Source: an uncultured Eubacteriales bacterium | GTDB taxonomy: Bacteria > Bacillota > Clostridia > Christensenellales > Aristaeellaceae | Assembly: GCA_902782795.1 (NCBI GenBank) | Contig: CACZOT010000262.1 | Coordinates: forward strand, 1 to 8,923 | DNA: 8,923 nucleotides | Direction of reading: 5' to 3' | Part shown: piece by piece, positions 1-8,200 of the stretch | Layout of the letters: the number at the start of each line of letters is the position of its first letter | Position numbering within the stretch: the stretch's first letter is position 1 | Notes under the pieces: generated by a model | What the model was told of the DNA's origin: nothing | Database searches by the model: none | Seen by the model: the letters and a program-made list of their open reading frames with translations, nothing else | Translations under genes and position numbers: made by a program

Positions 1-1
1 G

Positions 2-79
2 TTCGGCAGGTTCGTCGAGATCACGCGCCGGGCGATCGATGCGGTCTACGGCGCGGAGCCCAGGGGCCAGGAAGGCTGA
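2..79 (+). CDS. 3' end of an unidentified gene (partial)
   Basis: The frame starting at base 2 is open from the window edge to a TGA at 77-79. It encodes 25 residues beginning FGRFVEITRRAIDAVYG and ending in a polar, glycine-rich tail. Almost every codon ends in G or C, matching the real genes here, and this favours this frame over the other open ones. The segment before the tail could be an amphipathic helix, but it is too short to assign a family. The gene converges on the leftward operon; its stop is 78 nt from the stop of the aldo/keto reductase gene. The hairpin at 122-151 has no T-tract in this gene's direction, so it may not be its own terminator. Confidence 0.45.
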   Translation, partial: FGRFVEITRRAIDAVYGAEPRGQEG

Positions 80-113
80 GGCCCCGCGGAAGACGCCAGG
101 CCGCCTATTCCCC

Positions 114-151
114 AAAAACACGGAGCCCGAGGGACACAGCCCTCGGGCTCC
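114..151 (-). terminator. Rho-independent terminator of the leftward operon
   Basis: A perfect 12-bp inverted repeat (122-133 with 140-151, 6-nt loop) begins 6 nt beyond the stop codon of the aldo/keto reductase gene. Read leftward, the stem is followed after three bases by five consecutive T (complement of A114-118). In the rightward direction no T-tract follows, so it is oriented for the minus-strand genes. Confidence 0.85.
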
Positions 152-157
152 CGGCGT

Positions 158-1255
158 TCACCGCCCCCGCATCCATTCGTCGATCTCCCGCATCCGCGCG
201 GATTGCCTGACGCCGAAGGGGCAGCGCCTGTCGCAATGGCCGCAGCCGACGCAATCCGCCGCGGTCTTCCCGAGCGTTTTGTAATGCTCGACCGCCAGGG
301 CGTCCCCGGCGCGTGCAAGATCGTAATACTTGTTGATCAGGCCGATATCCAGGCCCGCGGGGCAGGGCTTGCAGTGGTTGCAGTAGACGCACTTGCCGCT
401 GGCCTCGTCCGGCGCGAAGGAGGCGATCATGCTGTAATCGAGCGCTTCCTCGGGCTGATCGCAGTAGGCCAGGAGCGCGCGCACCTCCGCGACGCTCTGC
501 GCTCCGGGCAGCACGGTGAGTACGCCAGGCTTGTCCAGCGCGTAGCGGATGCACTGGTAGGGCGTGAGCGCCGCGTGAAAAGGCGAACGCGCCGCGTCCA
601 GGAGCTGCCCGCCGGAGAAGGGCTTCATCACCGAGATGCCGATGCCCTCCTTTTCGCAGCGGCGGTACACCTCCGCGCGCTCGTCCACGCCGCCCTTGGC
701 GTACTCGCCCTGGCCCCAATCGTAGGCGGGGTTGACGGAGAACATGAGCATATCCACCGGCGCGTCGTCCAGGATGCGCCCGATGACCCGCGGCGTGTGC
801 GAGGAAAGGCCCAGGTGGCGGACGACGCCCTGCTCCTTGAGGGAGAGAAGATACGCGTACACGCCGTTTTTCCGGTAGGTCTCCCAATCGGAGAATTCGT
901 CCTGGCAGTGGATGAAGCCATAATCGATGTAATCCGTGCCCAGTCGCTCCAGCTGCCAGGCCACGGAACGCTTCACGTGGTCCAGCTCCAGCGACCAGCC
1001 GTAGGTCCCCTTGGTGTAATCCGCGCCGAAGTGGATCTGGTAGAAGACGCGCTCGCGCACGTCGCCGAGGGCCTCGCCCCACATGGCGAAGGCCTTGCCG
1101 TCGCCGGCGGCGAGGTCGAAATAGTTGACGCCGCCCTCAAAGGCCGCGCGCAGGGCGCGCACCGCCTCCTCCCGGTCGGCCTCGGGCATGTAGGCCGAGC
1201 CCATGCCGATCTCGCTGATCCGGTCGCCCGTGCGCTTGTTTGCGCGGTATCTCAT
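158..1255 (-). CDS. Aldo/keto reductase-family protein with C-terminal 2x[4Fe-4S] ferredoxin domain
   Basis: The product is 365 residues. Residues about 1-265 follow the aldo/keto reductase barrel: an N-terminal strand ending in IGMG, then GGVNYFD with Asp47, YIDYGFIHC with His116, GVVRHLGLSSH near 143-153, and VMKPFSGGQLLD near 209-220. The C-terminal part has two cysteine clusters, Cys289/292/295/298 followed by Pro and Cys335/338/341/345 followed by Pro. These fit two [4Fe-4S] clusters, as in the ferredoxin-tailed AKR group (COG1453-like). The protein is likely a cytosolic redox enzyme taking electrons via Fe-S; the substrate is unknown. The usual AKR Tyr and Lys positions appear to be Asp52 and His75, so classical NADPH carbonyl reduction is doubtful. 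The ATG at 1255 was chosen because it opens the conserved MRYR start and has GGAAAGGA upstream, about 11 nt away. The start lies 23 nt after the nucleoside hydrolase stop, so the two genes are co-transcribed. Confidence 0.9.
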   Translation of the reverse strand: MRYRANKRTGDRISEIGMGSAYMPEADREEAVRALRAAFEGGVNYFDLAAGDGKAFAMWGEALGDVRERVFYQIHFGADYTKGTYGWSLELDHVKRSVAWQLERLGTDYIDYGFIHCQDEFSDWETYRKNGVYAYLLSLKEQGVVRHLGLSSHTPRVIGRILDDAPVDMLMFSVNPAYDWGQGEYAKGGVDERAEVYRRCEKEGIGISVMKPFSGGQLLDAARSPFHAALTPYQCIRYALDKPGVLTVLPGAQSVAEVRALLAYCDQPEEALDYSMIASFAPDEASGKCVYCNHCKPCPAGLDIGLINKYYDLARAGDALAVEHYKTLGKTAADCVGCGHCDRRCPFGVRQSARMREIDEWMRGR

Positions 1256-1278
1256 GCTGGTTTCCGTCCTTTCCAGTC

Positions 1279-2190
1279 TCAGCGCGCCAGGTGGGAAAAG
1301 AGATCTCCCAGGAGCGCGTCCCTCTCGATATGGTAAACCACGCGGCACAGAGGGCGGCGCGCGTCCTCGGCCCAGTGGTGGTCGTATTCGGGGATGGGCG
1401 TGGGCACGAGCTTGTCCCGCATGAAGCGGCCCGCGTCGTTGAGGAGCCAGCCGATGGTGGTCACGTCCCAGATGACCCGGCTCCAGACACGCCCGGCGGC
1501 GTATTCGTTCGCGGCCTCCACGGTGTGGTCCACGAGGTAATCGCACAGGGGATTTTTCCCGCGCAGCCAGTATTCCAGCTCCGGCCCGGTGGTGGTGAAG
1601 GAGCTCACCACGCCCATGCAGGGCAGAAGCACCAGCGGCGCGCCGGAGCCGAAGACCACGCGGGCGGCGGCGACATCCTGCCTGCAGTTGAACTCGGCGT
1701 TGTCGTGCCACTGGAGGCTGTGCCCGCCGAGCCACACCACGACGATCCTGTCCGCGATCTCCGGCTCCAGGAGCAGGGCCGAGGCCACGTTCGTAATGGC
1801 GCCGATGGCCGCGACGTACAGGGGCCGCTCCTTTGTGTACCCCATGGCGCGAGAGACCAGGTCCCGCGCGGCGGGAGAATCGACGGGCGTCGCCTCGTCC
1901 GGGAGATACCGGTCCGACCCGCGGAAGACCGGCCGCTCCATCCCCGCCAGGGCGAGGAGGTTCTGGATCTCGCGATAGCTTCTCTCCATGCCGTCGGCCG
2001 GGCCCGAGGAGCGCTCGTTGAAAAACGGCGCGGCGTACAGGGCCTTGAGATCCAGCTTCTCTTCGGCCTTGAGGGCGTAGGAGATGGCGAACTGATCGTC
2101 GATCTCGTTGTAGGCGTCCGTATCCAGGACCAGCTCCACCCGTCCTTCGGGGCAGGAGAGATTGCGTAGGCGCTCCAATTCGCTCAACAT
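1279..2190 (-). CDS. Nucleoside hydrolase family protein (inosine/uridine-preferring type, variant metal motif)
   Basis: The product is 303 residues, close to the usual 310 or so for the family that cleaves the N-glycosidic bond of nucleosides to ribose and base using a bound calcium. Near the N-terminus, VLDTDAYNEIDDQFAI (residues 21-36) is a variant of the classic DTDPGxDD motif: the second Asp (25) and the Asp pair (31-32) are separated by five residues instead of three. Later family features are present: IGAITNVA with Thr133 and Asn134, WLGGH near 153-157, EFNCRQD with Glu166, Asn168 and Asp172, and a late Asp242 in IWDVTT that fits the C-terminal metal ligand. There is no signal peptide, so it is cytosolic. 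The ATG at 2190 has GAAAGGGG 8 nt upstream. It is the first gene of a leftward operon with the Fe-S aldo/keto reductase. The substrate cannot be read from sequence; a non-nucleoside riboside is possible. Confidence 0.88.
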   Translation of the reverse strand: MLSELERLRNLSCPEGRVELVLDTDAYNEIDDQFAISYALKAEEKLDLKALYAAPFFNERSSGPADGMERSYREIQNLLALAGMERPVFRGSDRYLPDEATPVDSPAARDLVSRAMGYTKERPLYVAAIGAITNVASALLLEPEIADRIVVVWLGGHSLQWHDNAEFNCRQDVAAARVVFGSGAPLVLLPCMGVVSSFTTTGPELEYWLRGKNPLCDYLVDHTVEAANEYAAGRVWSRVIWDVTTIGWLLNDAGRFMRDKLVPTPIPEYDHHWAEDARRPLCRVVYHIERDALLGDLFSHLAR

Positions 2191-2227
2191 GGCATGAACC
2201 CCTTTCTGTTCAGGCGTCCCTTCCCGG

Positions 2228-2257
2228 ATTATACACCCGCGCCGCCTTCCCTGGCAA
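2228..2257 (-). promoter_or_regulatory. Sigma-A-type promoter for the nucleoside hydrolase operon
   Basis: On the minus strand there is a TTGCCA -35 box (2257-2252, five of six consensus bases) and a perfect TATAAT -10 box (2233-2228), with an 18-nt spacer. The predicted transcript starts near 2221, about 30 nt before the ATG at 2190, which leaves room for the ribosome binding site at 2206-2199. A TTCCCGG motif (2221-2227) abuts the -10 box and covers the likely start site. Confidence 0.75.
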
Positions 2258-2313
2258 CCGGCGGCCTGTCGTGTTTTTCCCGGGGCGGAAGTGCAAAAAT
2301 TGGCCGCATCCCC

Positions 2314-2341
2314 TTCCCTTTTTCCGGGAACATGTTATACT
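2314..2341 (+). promoter_or_regulatory. Probable extended -10 promoter for pepF
   Basis: TG-T-TATACT at 2333-2341 is a good extended -10 element (five of six bases in the hexamer). The best -35 candidate, TTCCCT at 2314-2319 with a 16-nt spacer, matches only three of six bases, which extended -10 promoters tolerate. Transcription would begin near 2348, about 34 nt upstream of the pepF ATG. It is divergent from the leftward operon promoter, with roughly 80 nt between the two -10 boxes excluding the boxes themselves or slightly more. Confidence 0.5.
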
Positions 2342-2381
2342 GGATGCAAATATAAACGCCAACGAAAGAGGTGCAACGCAT

Positions 2382-4184
2382 ATGGAACTGAAATCCCGCA
2401 AGGACGTGCCCGTGGAGCTCACCTGGGATCTTTCCCTCATTTACCCCACCGAGGAGGCAATGCTCGCCGACGCGAAGAAGATGGAGGAGCTGGGCAAGGA
2501 GCTCGAGGGCTACAAGGGCCGCCTGACTACCGCCGCCGTCATCAACGAGTGCCTGGACAAGCTGCGCGCCCTCACCGAGCTGGAGACGCTGGTCGGTCAT
2601 TACTGCGGCCTGGCCGTCGAGGTGGACTATTACAACGCCGCCAATATGGACCGCAGCGAGCGCATGGACCGGCTCATGGCCACGATCAGCAGCCGCCTGA
2701 GCTTCATCGAGACCGAGCTCGCCGCCCAGGACGAGGCTGTCCTGCGCGAGGCTGTCGAGAGCACTCAGGCCAACAAGGGGTATCTGGCGGACGTGCTGCG
2801 CCGCAAGCCCCACCAGCTGCACCCGGAGACGGAGCGCGCCCTCGCCGCCCTCAACCAGACCCTCTACGCCCCGGAGCGCATCTACAACGCCGCCAAGCTC
2901 GCGGACATGCGCTTTGACAATTTCACCGCCGGCGGCAAGGAATACCCCCTGGGCTACTCCCTCTTCGAGGACGATTACGAGTACGATCCCGACCCCGCGG
3001 TGCGCCGCGCCGCCTTCGAGGCCTTCTCCAGCAAGCTGCGCCAGTATGAGAACGTCACCGCCGCGGCCTACAACACCAACGTCCAGACGGACAAGACCCT
3101 GGCCGATCTGCGCGGCTTCAGCAGCGTCTTCGATTATCTCCTCTTCGACCAGAAGGTCACCCGCGAGATGTACGACCGCCAGATCGATCTCATCACCGAG
3201 AAGCTCGCGCCCCACATGCGCAAATACGCCCGCCTGCTCCAGAAGGTCCATAAGCTGGAAAAGATGACTTTCGCCGATCTCAAGATCGCCGTGGATCCGG
3301 AGTACGACCCGCGCGTCACCATCGAGGAATCGAAAAAGTACATCGTCAACGGCCTGAGCATCCTCGGCGAGGACTACGCCTCCATGATCCGCGAGGCGTA
3401 CGACAAGCGCTGGGTGGATTTCGCCAAGAACCAGGGCAAATCCACCGGCGGCTTCTGCGCCAGCCCTTACGGCCGCGGCTCCTTCATCCTGCTCAGCTGG
3501 AACGACCGCATGGCGGACGTCTTCACCCTCGCCCACGAGCTGGGCCACGCGGGCCACTTCCGCGCCTGCAACCGCGCCCAGTCCATCTTCGATACCGAAG
3601 TCTCCACCTACTTCGTGGAGGCACCTTCCACCATGAACGAGCTGCTCATGACCAATTACCTCCTCAAGACCCAGGAGGACAAGCGCTTCCGCCGCTGGGT
3701 GCTCTCCAGCGTGGTCAGCAAGACCTATTACCACAACTTCGTCACCCACCTCCTCGAGGCCGCGTACCAGCGCGAGGTCTACAGGATCGTGGACGCGGGC
3801 GGCAGCGTGCAGGCCGAGACCCTCAGCCGCATCAAGCGCGAGGTGCTGGAGAAGTTCTGGGGCGACGCCGTGGAGATCATTGGTGGGGCGGAGCTCACCT
3901 GGATGCGCCAGCCCCACTACTACATGGGCCTGTATTCCTACACCTACTCCGCCGGCCTCACCGTGGCCACGCAGGTCTCCAAGCGCATCGAGAAGGAGGG
4001 CCAGAAGGCCGTGGAGGATTGGAAGAAGGTCCTCGCCGCCGGCTCCACGCTGGACCCGGTCGGCCTGGCCGCGCTCGCTGGCATCGATATCACCACGGAC
4101 GCCCCGCTTCTGGACACCATTGAGACCATCGGCGGCATGATCGACGAGATCTGCCGTCTCACCGAAGAGATCGAAGCCGAATAA
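2382..4184 (+). CDS. pepF: Oligoendopeptidase F (M3B family zinc metallopeptidase)
   Basis: The 600-residue product has the usual length for PepF, a cytosolic zinc endopeptidase that degrades oligopeptides. Residues 1-190 form the helical N-terminal part, starting with the typical LTWDLSLIYPTEEA (residues 14-27). The catalytic domain carries HELGHAGH at 385-392. His385 and His389 are zinc ligands, Glu386 is the catalytic base, and Glu413 in FVEAPSTMNE fits the third zinc ligand. HYYMGLYSYTYSAG (512-525) is the conserved His/Tyr segment that contacts substrate and the transition state in M3 enzymes. No signal peptide is present. The ATG at 2382 was chosen because AAAGAGGTG lies 8 nt upstream and the downstream residues match the family start; the longer open frame to 2271 would read through the promoter. 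All key residues are intact. A 76-nt gap with a hairpin separates it from the transporter gene. Confidence 0.95.
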   Translation: MELKSRKDVPVELTWDLSLIYPTEEAMLADAKKMEELGKELEGYKGRLTTAAVINECLDKLRALTELETLVGHYCGLAVEVDYYNAANMDRSERMDRLMATISSRLSFIETELAAQDEAVLREAVESTQANKGYLADVLRRKPHQLHPETERALAALNQTLYAPERIYNAAKLADMRFDNFTAGGKEYPLGYSLFEDDYEYDPDPAVRRAAFEAFSSKLRQYENVTAAAYNTNVQTDKTLADLRGFSSVFDYLLFDQKVTREMYDRQIDLITEKLAPHMRKYARLLQKVHKLEKMTFADLKIAVDPEYDPRVTIEESKKYIVNGLSILGEDYASMIREAYDKRWVDFAKNQGKSTGGFCASPYGRGSFILLSWNDRMADVFTLAHELGHAGHFRACNRAQSIFDTEVSTYFVEAPSTMNELLMTNYLLKTQEDKRFRRWVLSSVVSKTYYHNFVTHLLEAAYQREVYRIVDAGGSVQAETLSRIKREVLEKFWGDAVEIIGGAELTWMRQPHYYMGLYSYTYSAGLTVATQVSKRIEKEGQKAVEDWKKVLAAGSTLDPVGLAALAGIDITTDAPLLDTIETIGGMIDEICRLTEEIEAE

Positions 4185-4190
4185 GGCGCG

Positions 4191-4229
4191 CGGGAGCCGC
4201 CCTCCGGACACACGGGAGGGCGGCTCCCG
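4191..4229 (+). terminator. Strong hairpin after pepF, possible partial terminator
   Basis: A perfect 15-bp GC-rich stem (4191-4205 with 4215-4229) and a 9-nt loop begin 6 nt after the pepF stop. The following bases (GCCGTATTCG) contain only scattered T, so it is not a canonical intrinsic terminator. Because no promoter is evident between it and the next start codon at 4261, it may instead attenuate read-through or stabilise the pepF 3' end. Confidence 0.55.
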
Positions 4230-4260
4230 GCCGTATTCGTCCGGAAAGGAACAAACAGCC

Positions 4261-5193
4261 ATGGGTCATGTGCTCCTGCAGGCGGCCTCGTTTACGCTGA
4301 TCATCCTTGTGGGCATCCTCCTGCGGCGCTTTCGCGTCGTGCCGCAGGACGCCGGGCAGATCGTCAAAAAACTCCTGATCAACCTGACGCTTCCCTGCGC
4401 CATCATCGTCAACTTCTCGCGCATCGAATCCGTCGGCGCGGGCATGCTCCTGGTGGTCGCGATCGGCATCTGCGCCAACGTTTTGATGCTCTTTGCGGGC
4501 TGGGCCGTCACCAAGGGCTCGGACAGCGCGCGGCGCGTGCGCTATATGCTCTGCCTGCCCGCCTACAACGTGGGCTGCTTCTGCCTGCCCTTCATCCAGG
4601 GCTTCCTGCCCGCCATGGGCACGGTCACGGCCTGCATGTTCGACGTGGGCAATTCCATCATGTGCACGGGCATGAATTACGCCGTGACCGCGGAATTCGC
4701 CGGTGCGGGCGAAAAGAAGGGGATCGACCTTCGCGCGGTGGGCAAGCGCCTCCTCTCCAGCCCGCCGCTGCTCACCTACGTGGCCATGTTCCTCGTCTCC
4801 GCCGCGGGAATGCGCCTGCCGGAGGCGGTGGTGACGCTCGTACAGCCCATCGCCAGCGCGAACACCTTCACGGCCATGCTCATGCTGGGGCTGCTCTTCC
4901 ATGTGGAGATGAAGCCCGCCTTTCTGCGGGAGATCGGCCGCATGCTCGCCCTCCGGCATCTCTTCGCCGTGGCCGTGGCCCTGGCGGTGTACTTCCTCCT
5001 GCCGCTGGATATCACCGTCCGCCGGGCCCTGGCGCTGATCGCCTTCGGACCGATGAGCGCAGTCGCCCCCGCTTACACGGGCATGTGCGGCGGCGACGAG
5101 GGCATGGCCAGCGCCGCCAACAGCGTTTCGATCCTGCTGAGCATCGCCGAGCTCACCGCCATCATGATCGCCATGGGCCTGACGCCCGCGTAA
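4261..5193 (+). CDS. AEC (auxin efflux carrier) family transporter
   Basis: The 310-residue product is very hydrophobic and can be laid out as about ten membrane helices: roughly residues 4-21, 37-53, 60-84, 95-115, 118-140, 165-183, 187-215, 228-247, 255-273 and 283-306. This size and the two five-helix halves fit the AEC family. Family-like signals are the NLTLPCAIIVNF helix (residues 41-52), the broken helix with LPAYNVGCFCLPF near 99-111, and the loop VAPAYTGMCGGDEGMASAANS in the second half. Known bacterial members export or exchange organic anions such as malate; the substrate here is unknown. The ATG at 4261 has GGAAAGGA with a 10-nt spacer. The gene ends 18 nt before the beta-galactosidase GTG, so the two are co-transcribed, an unusual partner for a glycosidase. 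No own promoter was seen; it may rely on read-through from pepF or a promoter inside pepF. Confidence 0.85.
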   Translation: MGHVLLQAASFTLIILVGILLRRFRVVPQDAGQIVKKLLINLTLPCAIIVNFSRIESVGAGMLLVVAIGICANVLMLFAGWAVTKGSDSARRVRYMLCLPAYNVGCFCLPFIQGFLPAMGTVTACMFDVGNSIMCTGMNYAVTAEFAGAGEKKGIDLRAVGKRLLSSPPLLTYVAMFLVSAAGMRLPEAVVTLVQPIASANTFTAMLMLGLLFHVEMKPAFLREIGRMLALRHLFAVAVALAVYFLLPLDITVRRALALIAFGPMSAVAPAYTGMCGGDEGMASAANSVSILLSIAELTAIMIAMGLTPA

Positions 5194-5196
5194 AAC

Positions 5197-5203
5197 AAGG
5201 AGG
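5197..5203 (+). promoter_or_regulatory. Ribosome binding site fixing the GTG start of the beta-galactosidase
   Basis: AAGGAGG, a full Shine-Dalgarno match, lies 8 nt before GTG at 5212 and directly after the TAA of the transporter gene (5191-5193). No other start codon in the frame is so placed, so it decides the start. Confidence 0.85.
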
Positions 5204-5211
5204 GAATAACC

Positions 5212-8200
5212 GTGTACAGAGAATGGGAAGACCCGTCCCTGCAGGCGAAACGCCGTCTCCCGGGCCGGGGCAATCTCGTGGGCTACGACAGCCCGGAAAA
5301 AGCGCTTTCGTACAAAAAGGAAAAATCCCGCCAGTACCTGAACCTGAACGGCGAATGGGAGTTCTTCCTCGCGCCGCGCCCCCAGGCCGCGCCGGAGGGC
5401 TTCGAGCGGCCCGGCTTCGACGCCTCGGGCTGGGCGAAGATGCCCGTGCCCGGCTGCTGGCAGATGCACGGCTACGGCACGCCCGTCTACAGCGCTTCGC
5501 CCTATCTCTTCCCCGCAGATCCGCCCTTCGTCCCGGACGACAACGATACCGGCTGCTACCGCACGCGGTTCGTCCTGCCGGAGTCCATGCGCGGCATGAG
5601 GCTGATCCTGCGCTTCGAGGGCGTGGGCAGCATGTTCACCGTATGGGTGAATGGGAAGGCGGCAGGCATGTCCAAGGGCTCGCACATGACGGCCGAGTTC
5701 GACGTCACCGCCCTGTGCCAGGCGGGCGAGAACCTCCTGGCCGTCCAGGTGCTTCGCTTCTCGGATGGGAGCTACCTGGAGATCCAGGATATGCTGCACA
5801 TGTCCGGCATCTTCCGGCCCGTCTCGCTCCTGGCTATGCCGGATGCGGGCGTCTGGGACGTTTCCGTCCAGGCGGGCATGGACGGCCTTCTGCGCGCCCA
5901 GGTCGAGACGTTTGGAAGCGAGGATGTCTCCGCCGTCCTCTACGACGCCGCGGGCGCGCCCGTCGCCGAGGCGCGGGGCAAGGAGATGGAGATGCGCCTC
6001 GCCGCTCCGCGCCTCTGGAGTGCCGAGGACCCATACCTCTACACGCTCGTCGTCGCCTGCGAGGGGCAGTACACGCCCGTGCGCGTGGGCTTCCGCACCG
6101 TCTCCATGCGGGAGAAACAGCTTCTTGTCAACGGCGCGCCCATCAAGGCCAAGGGCGTCAATCACCACGATACCAACACCCGCCTGGGCTGGGCCGTGGA
6201 CGAGACGGCCATGCTCCAGGACGTGCTGCTCATGAAGCGGCACAACGTCAACTTCGTGCGCACCAGCCATTACCCCAGCCCCGCTCGCTTCTACGACCTG
6301 GCCGACGAATACGGCCTCTACATCCTCAGCGAGGCGGATATCGAATGCCACGGCATGGGCATCACCGACGTGAACACCCTCTCGCGCGATCCCGCCTGGG
6401 AGCACGCCTACGTGGACCGCGCCGAGCGCATGGTCCTGCGGGACCGCAGCCACCCCGCGGTGATCGCCTGGTCCATGGGCAATGAGAGCGGCTACGGCGA
6501 GAATTTCCGCCGCGTCAGCGCCGCCATGCGCCGCCTGGACGGCCGCTTCGTCCACTACTGCGGCGCCAAGGACCTGCCCGCGCTCATCCCCGAGGAGATC
6601 GCCAAAGACCCCGCGAAGTTGTACCAGATGCGCGAACTGCGCCGCAAGACACCCGACGAGCCCACGGTCGATTTCGAGAGCACCATGTACATGTCCCCCG
6701 AGGCCTTGCCCGCCGCGGGCGAGGGCGCGGACCCCAGGCCTTTCCTGGTCTGCGAATACGCCCATTCCATGGGCAACGGCCCGGGCAGCCTGCGCGAATA
6801 CTGGGAGGTCTTCTACAAGTATCCCAAGCTCCTGGGCGGCTGCGTCTGGGAATGGCAGGACCACGGCGTCCTGCGCCGCACTCCCGAAGGCAAACCCTAC
6901 TACGCGTGCGGGAACGAGCTGGCCATGCCCTACAAGCGCGACGGCATCAACGGCAATTTCTGCAACGACGGTCTTCTCAGCCCGGAGAAGGTCCCCCATC
7001 CGGGGCTTCTGGAGCTGAAAAAGGCCATCCAACCGTTCTTCATCGAGCTGGTCTCGCGCGATCCGGTCACGGTGGCCGTCACCAGCCGTTACCAGTTCCT
7101 GCGCGGCGAGACGGCGGGCCGCTGGGAGCTGGTCCGCGACGGCGCCGTCCTCGCCTCCGGCGCGATCGATATCGACGATCTCGCCCCCGGCGAGCGGCGC
7201 GAATACCCCCTCCCTGTCCGCGAAGAAGGCCCGGAGAGCCTGCTGAACCTCTCCTTCCGCCTCAAGGAAGCCAAGAACTGGGCCGAGGCCGGCCACGAGG
7301 TCGCCTGCGAGCAATTCGTTCTCGGCGAGCGCCCGCAGCCGGCGACGCCCGCGGGCGGTCCGCTCCGAACGCGCCGCGAGGGGGATCTCCTCCTCGTCGA
7401 AGGAGAGGCTTTCGAGGCCGGGTTCGATCTCCTGCACGGCTGCCTGGTCCGCTATGGGAAGAACGGCGCGCAGCTGCTCGCCGCGCCCCTCAAACAGAAC
7501 TTCTGGCGCGCGCCCACCGACAACGATATCGGCATCGTCGGGCCCATGCGTCCCGGCGCGGCGAACACCTGGAAGGACAACGGCCTGGACCGCCTCGAGC
7601 CGCGCCTGCTCGCAGAGCCCGAGATCTCCGAGGCCGAGGGGCGCCTCTGCCTCCGCCTGCGCCAGCGCTGGGGCGCGAACCCCTTCCCGCCCGTTCTGGA
7701 CACCGAGACCGCCTTCACCGTGTACGGCTCCGGCGCCATCGACGTGGCCGTCTCCTACCGGCAGCTGGAAAGCCCCTACATGAAGGAGGGCTTCTGGTGG
7801 CCGCGTTTGGGCTGGACGCTCCAGCTGCCCGCGGGCGTGGATACCATTCGCTGGCACGGCCGCGGCCCGGGCGAAAACTACTCCGACCGCTGCTGGTCCG
7901 CCGATATCGGCTGGTACGAGAAGCGCGTCGCCGAAATGCACACCTCCTACAGCCGCATGCAGGAGAACGGCGCCCGCACCGATACCCGATCCATGGAGGC
8001 CGCGGGCGACGGCCTCGCCCTGCGCTTCGAGGCGCTCTCCGCTCCGTTCACCTTCACCGCGCACGATTATACCGACGCCGCGCTCACCAGGGCCTGGCAC
8101 GAATATGAGCTCGAACGCGCCGGGGCGACCGTGATCGATATCGATATGGAGCAATCCGGCCTCGGCTCCAACAGCTGCGGCCCCGGGCCCCTCGCTCGCT

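Noticed and set aside
203..1336. Plus-strand open frame opposite the aldo/keto reductase gene.
   Set aside because: The minus-strand product has clear family motifs and eight ordered cysteines; the plus-strand translation is a composition-driven shadow.
158..1735. A longer start for the aldo/keto reductase, extending into the nucleoside hydrolase gene.
   Set aside because: The extension would overlap a real gene in another frame and has no family similarity. The ATG at 1255 has a ribosome binding site and begins the conserved N-terminus.
122..4229. Similar ACACA loop sequences in the hairpins at 122-151 and 4191-4229.
   Set aside because: The stems are unrelated and the shared five bases in two loops are easily coincidental.
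2229..4262. Long minus-strand open frame opposite pepF.
   Set aside because: Same GC-bias effect: it shadows the pepF codons and no domain is recognisable.
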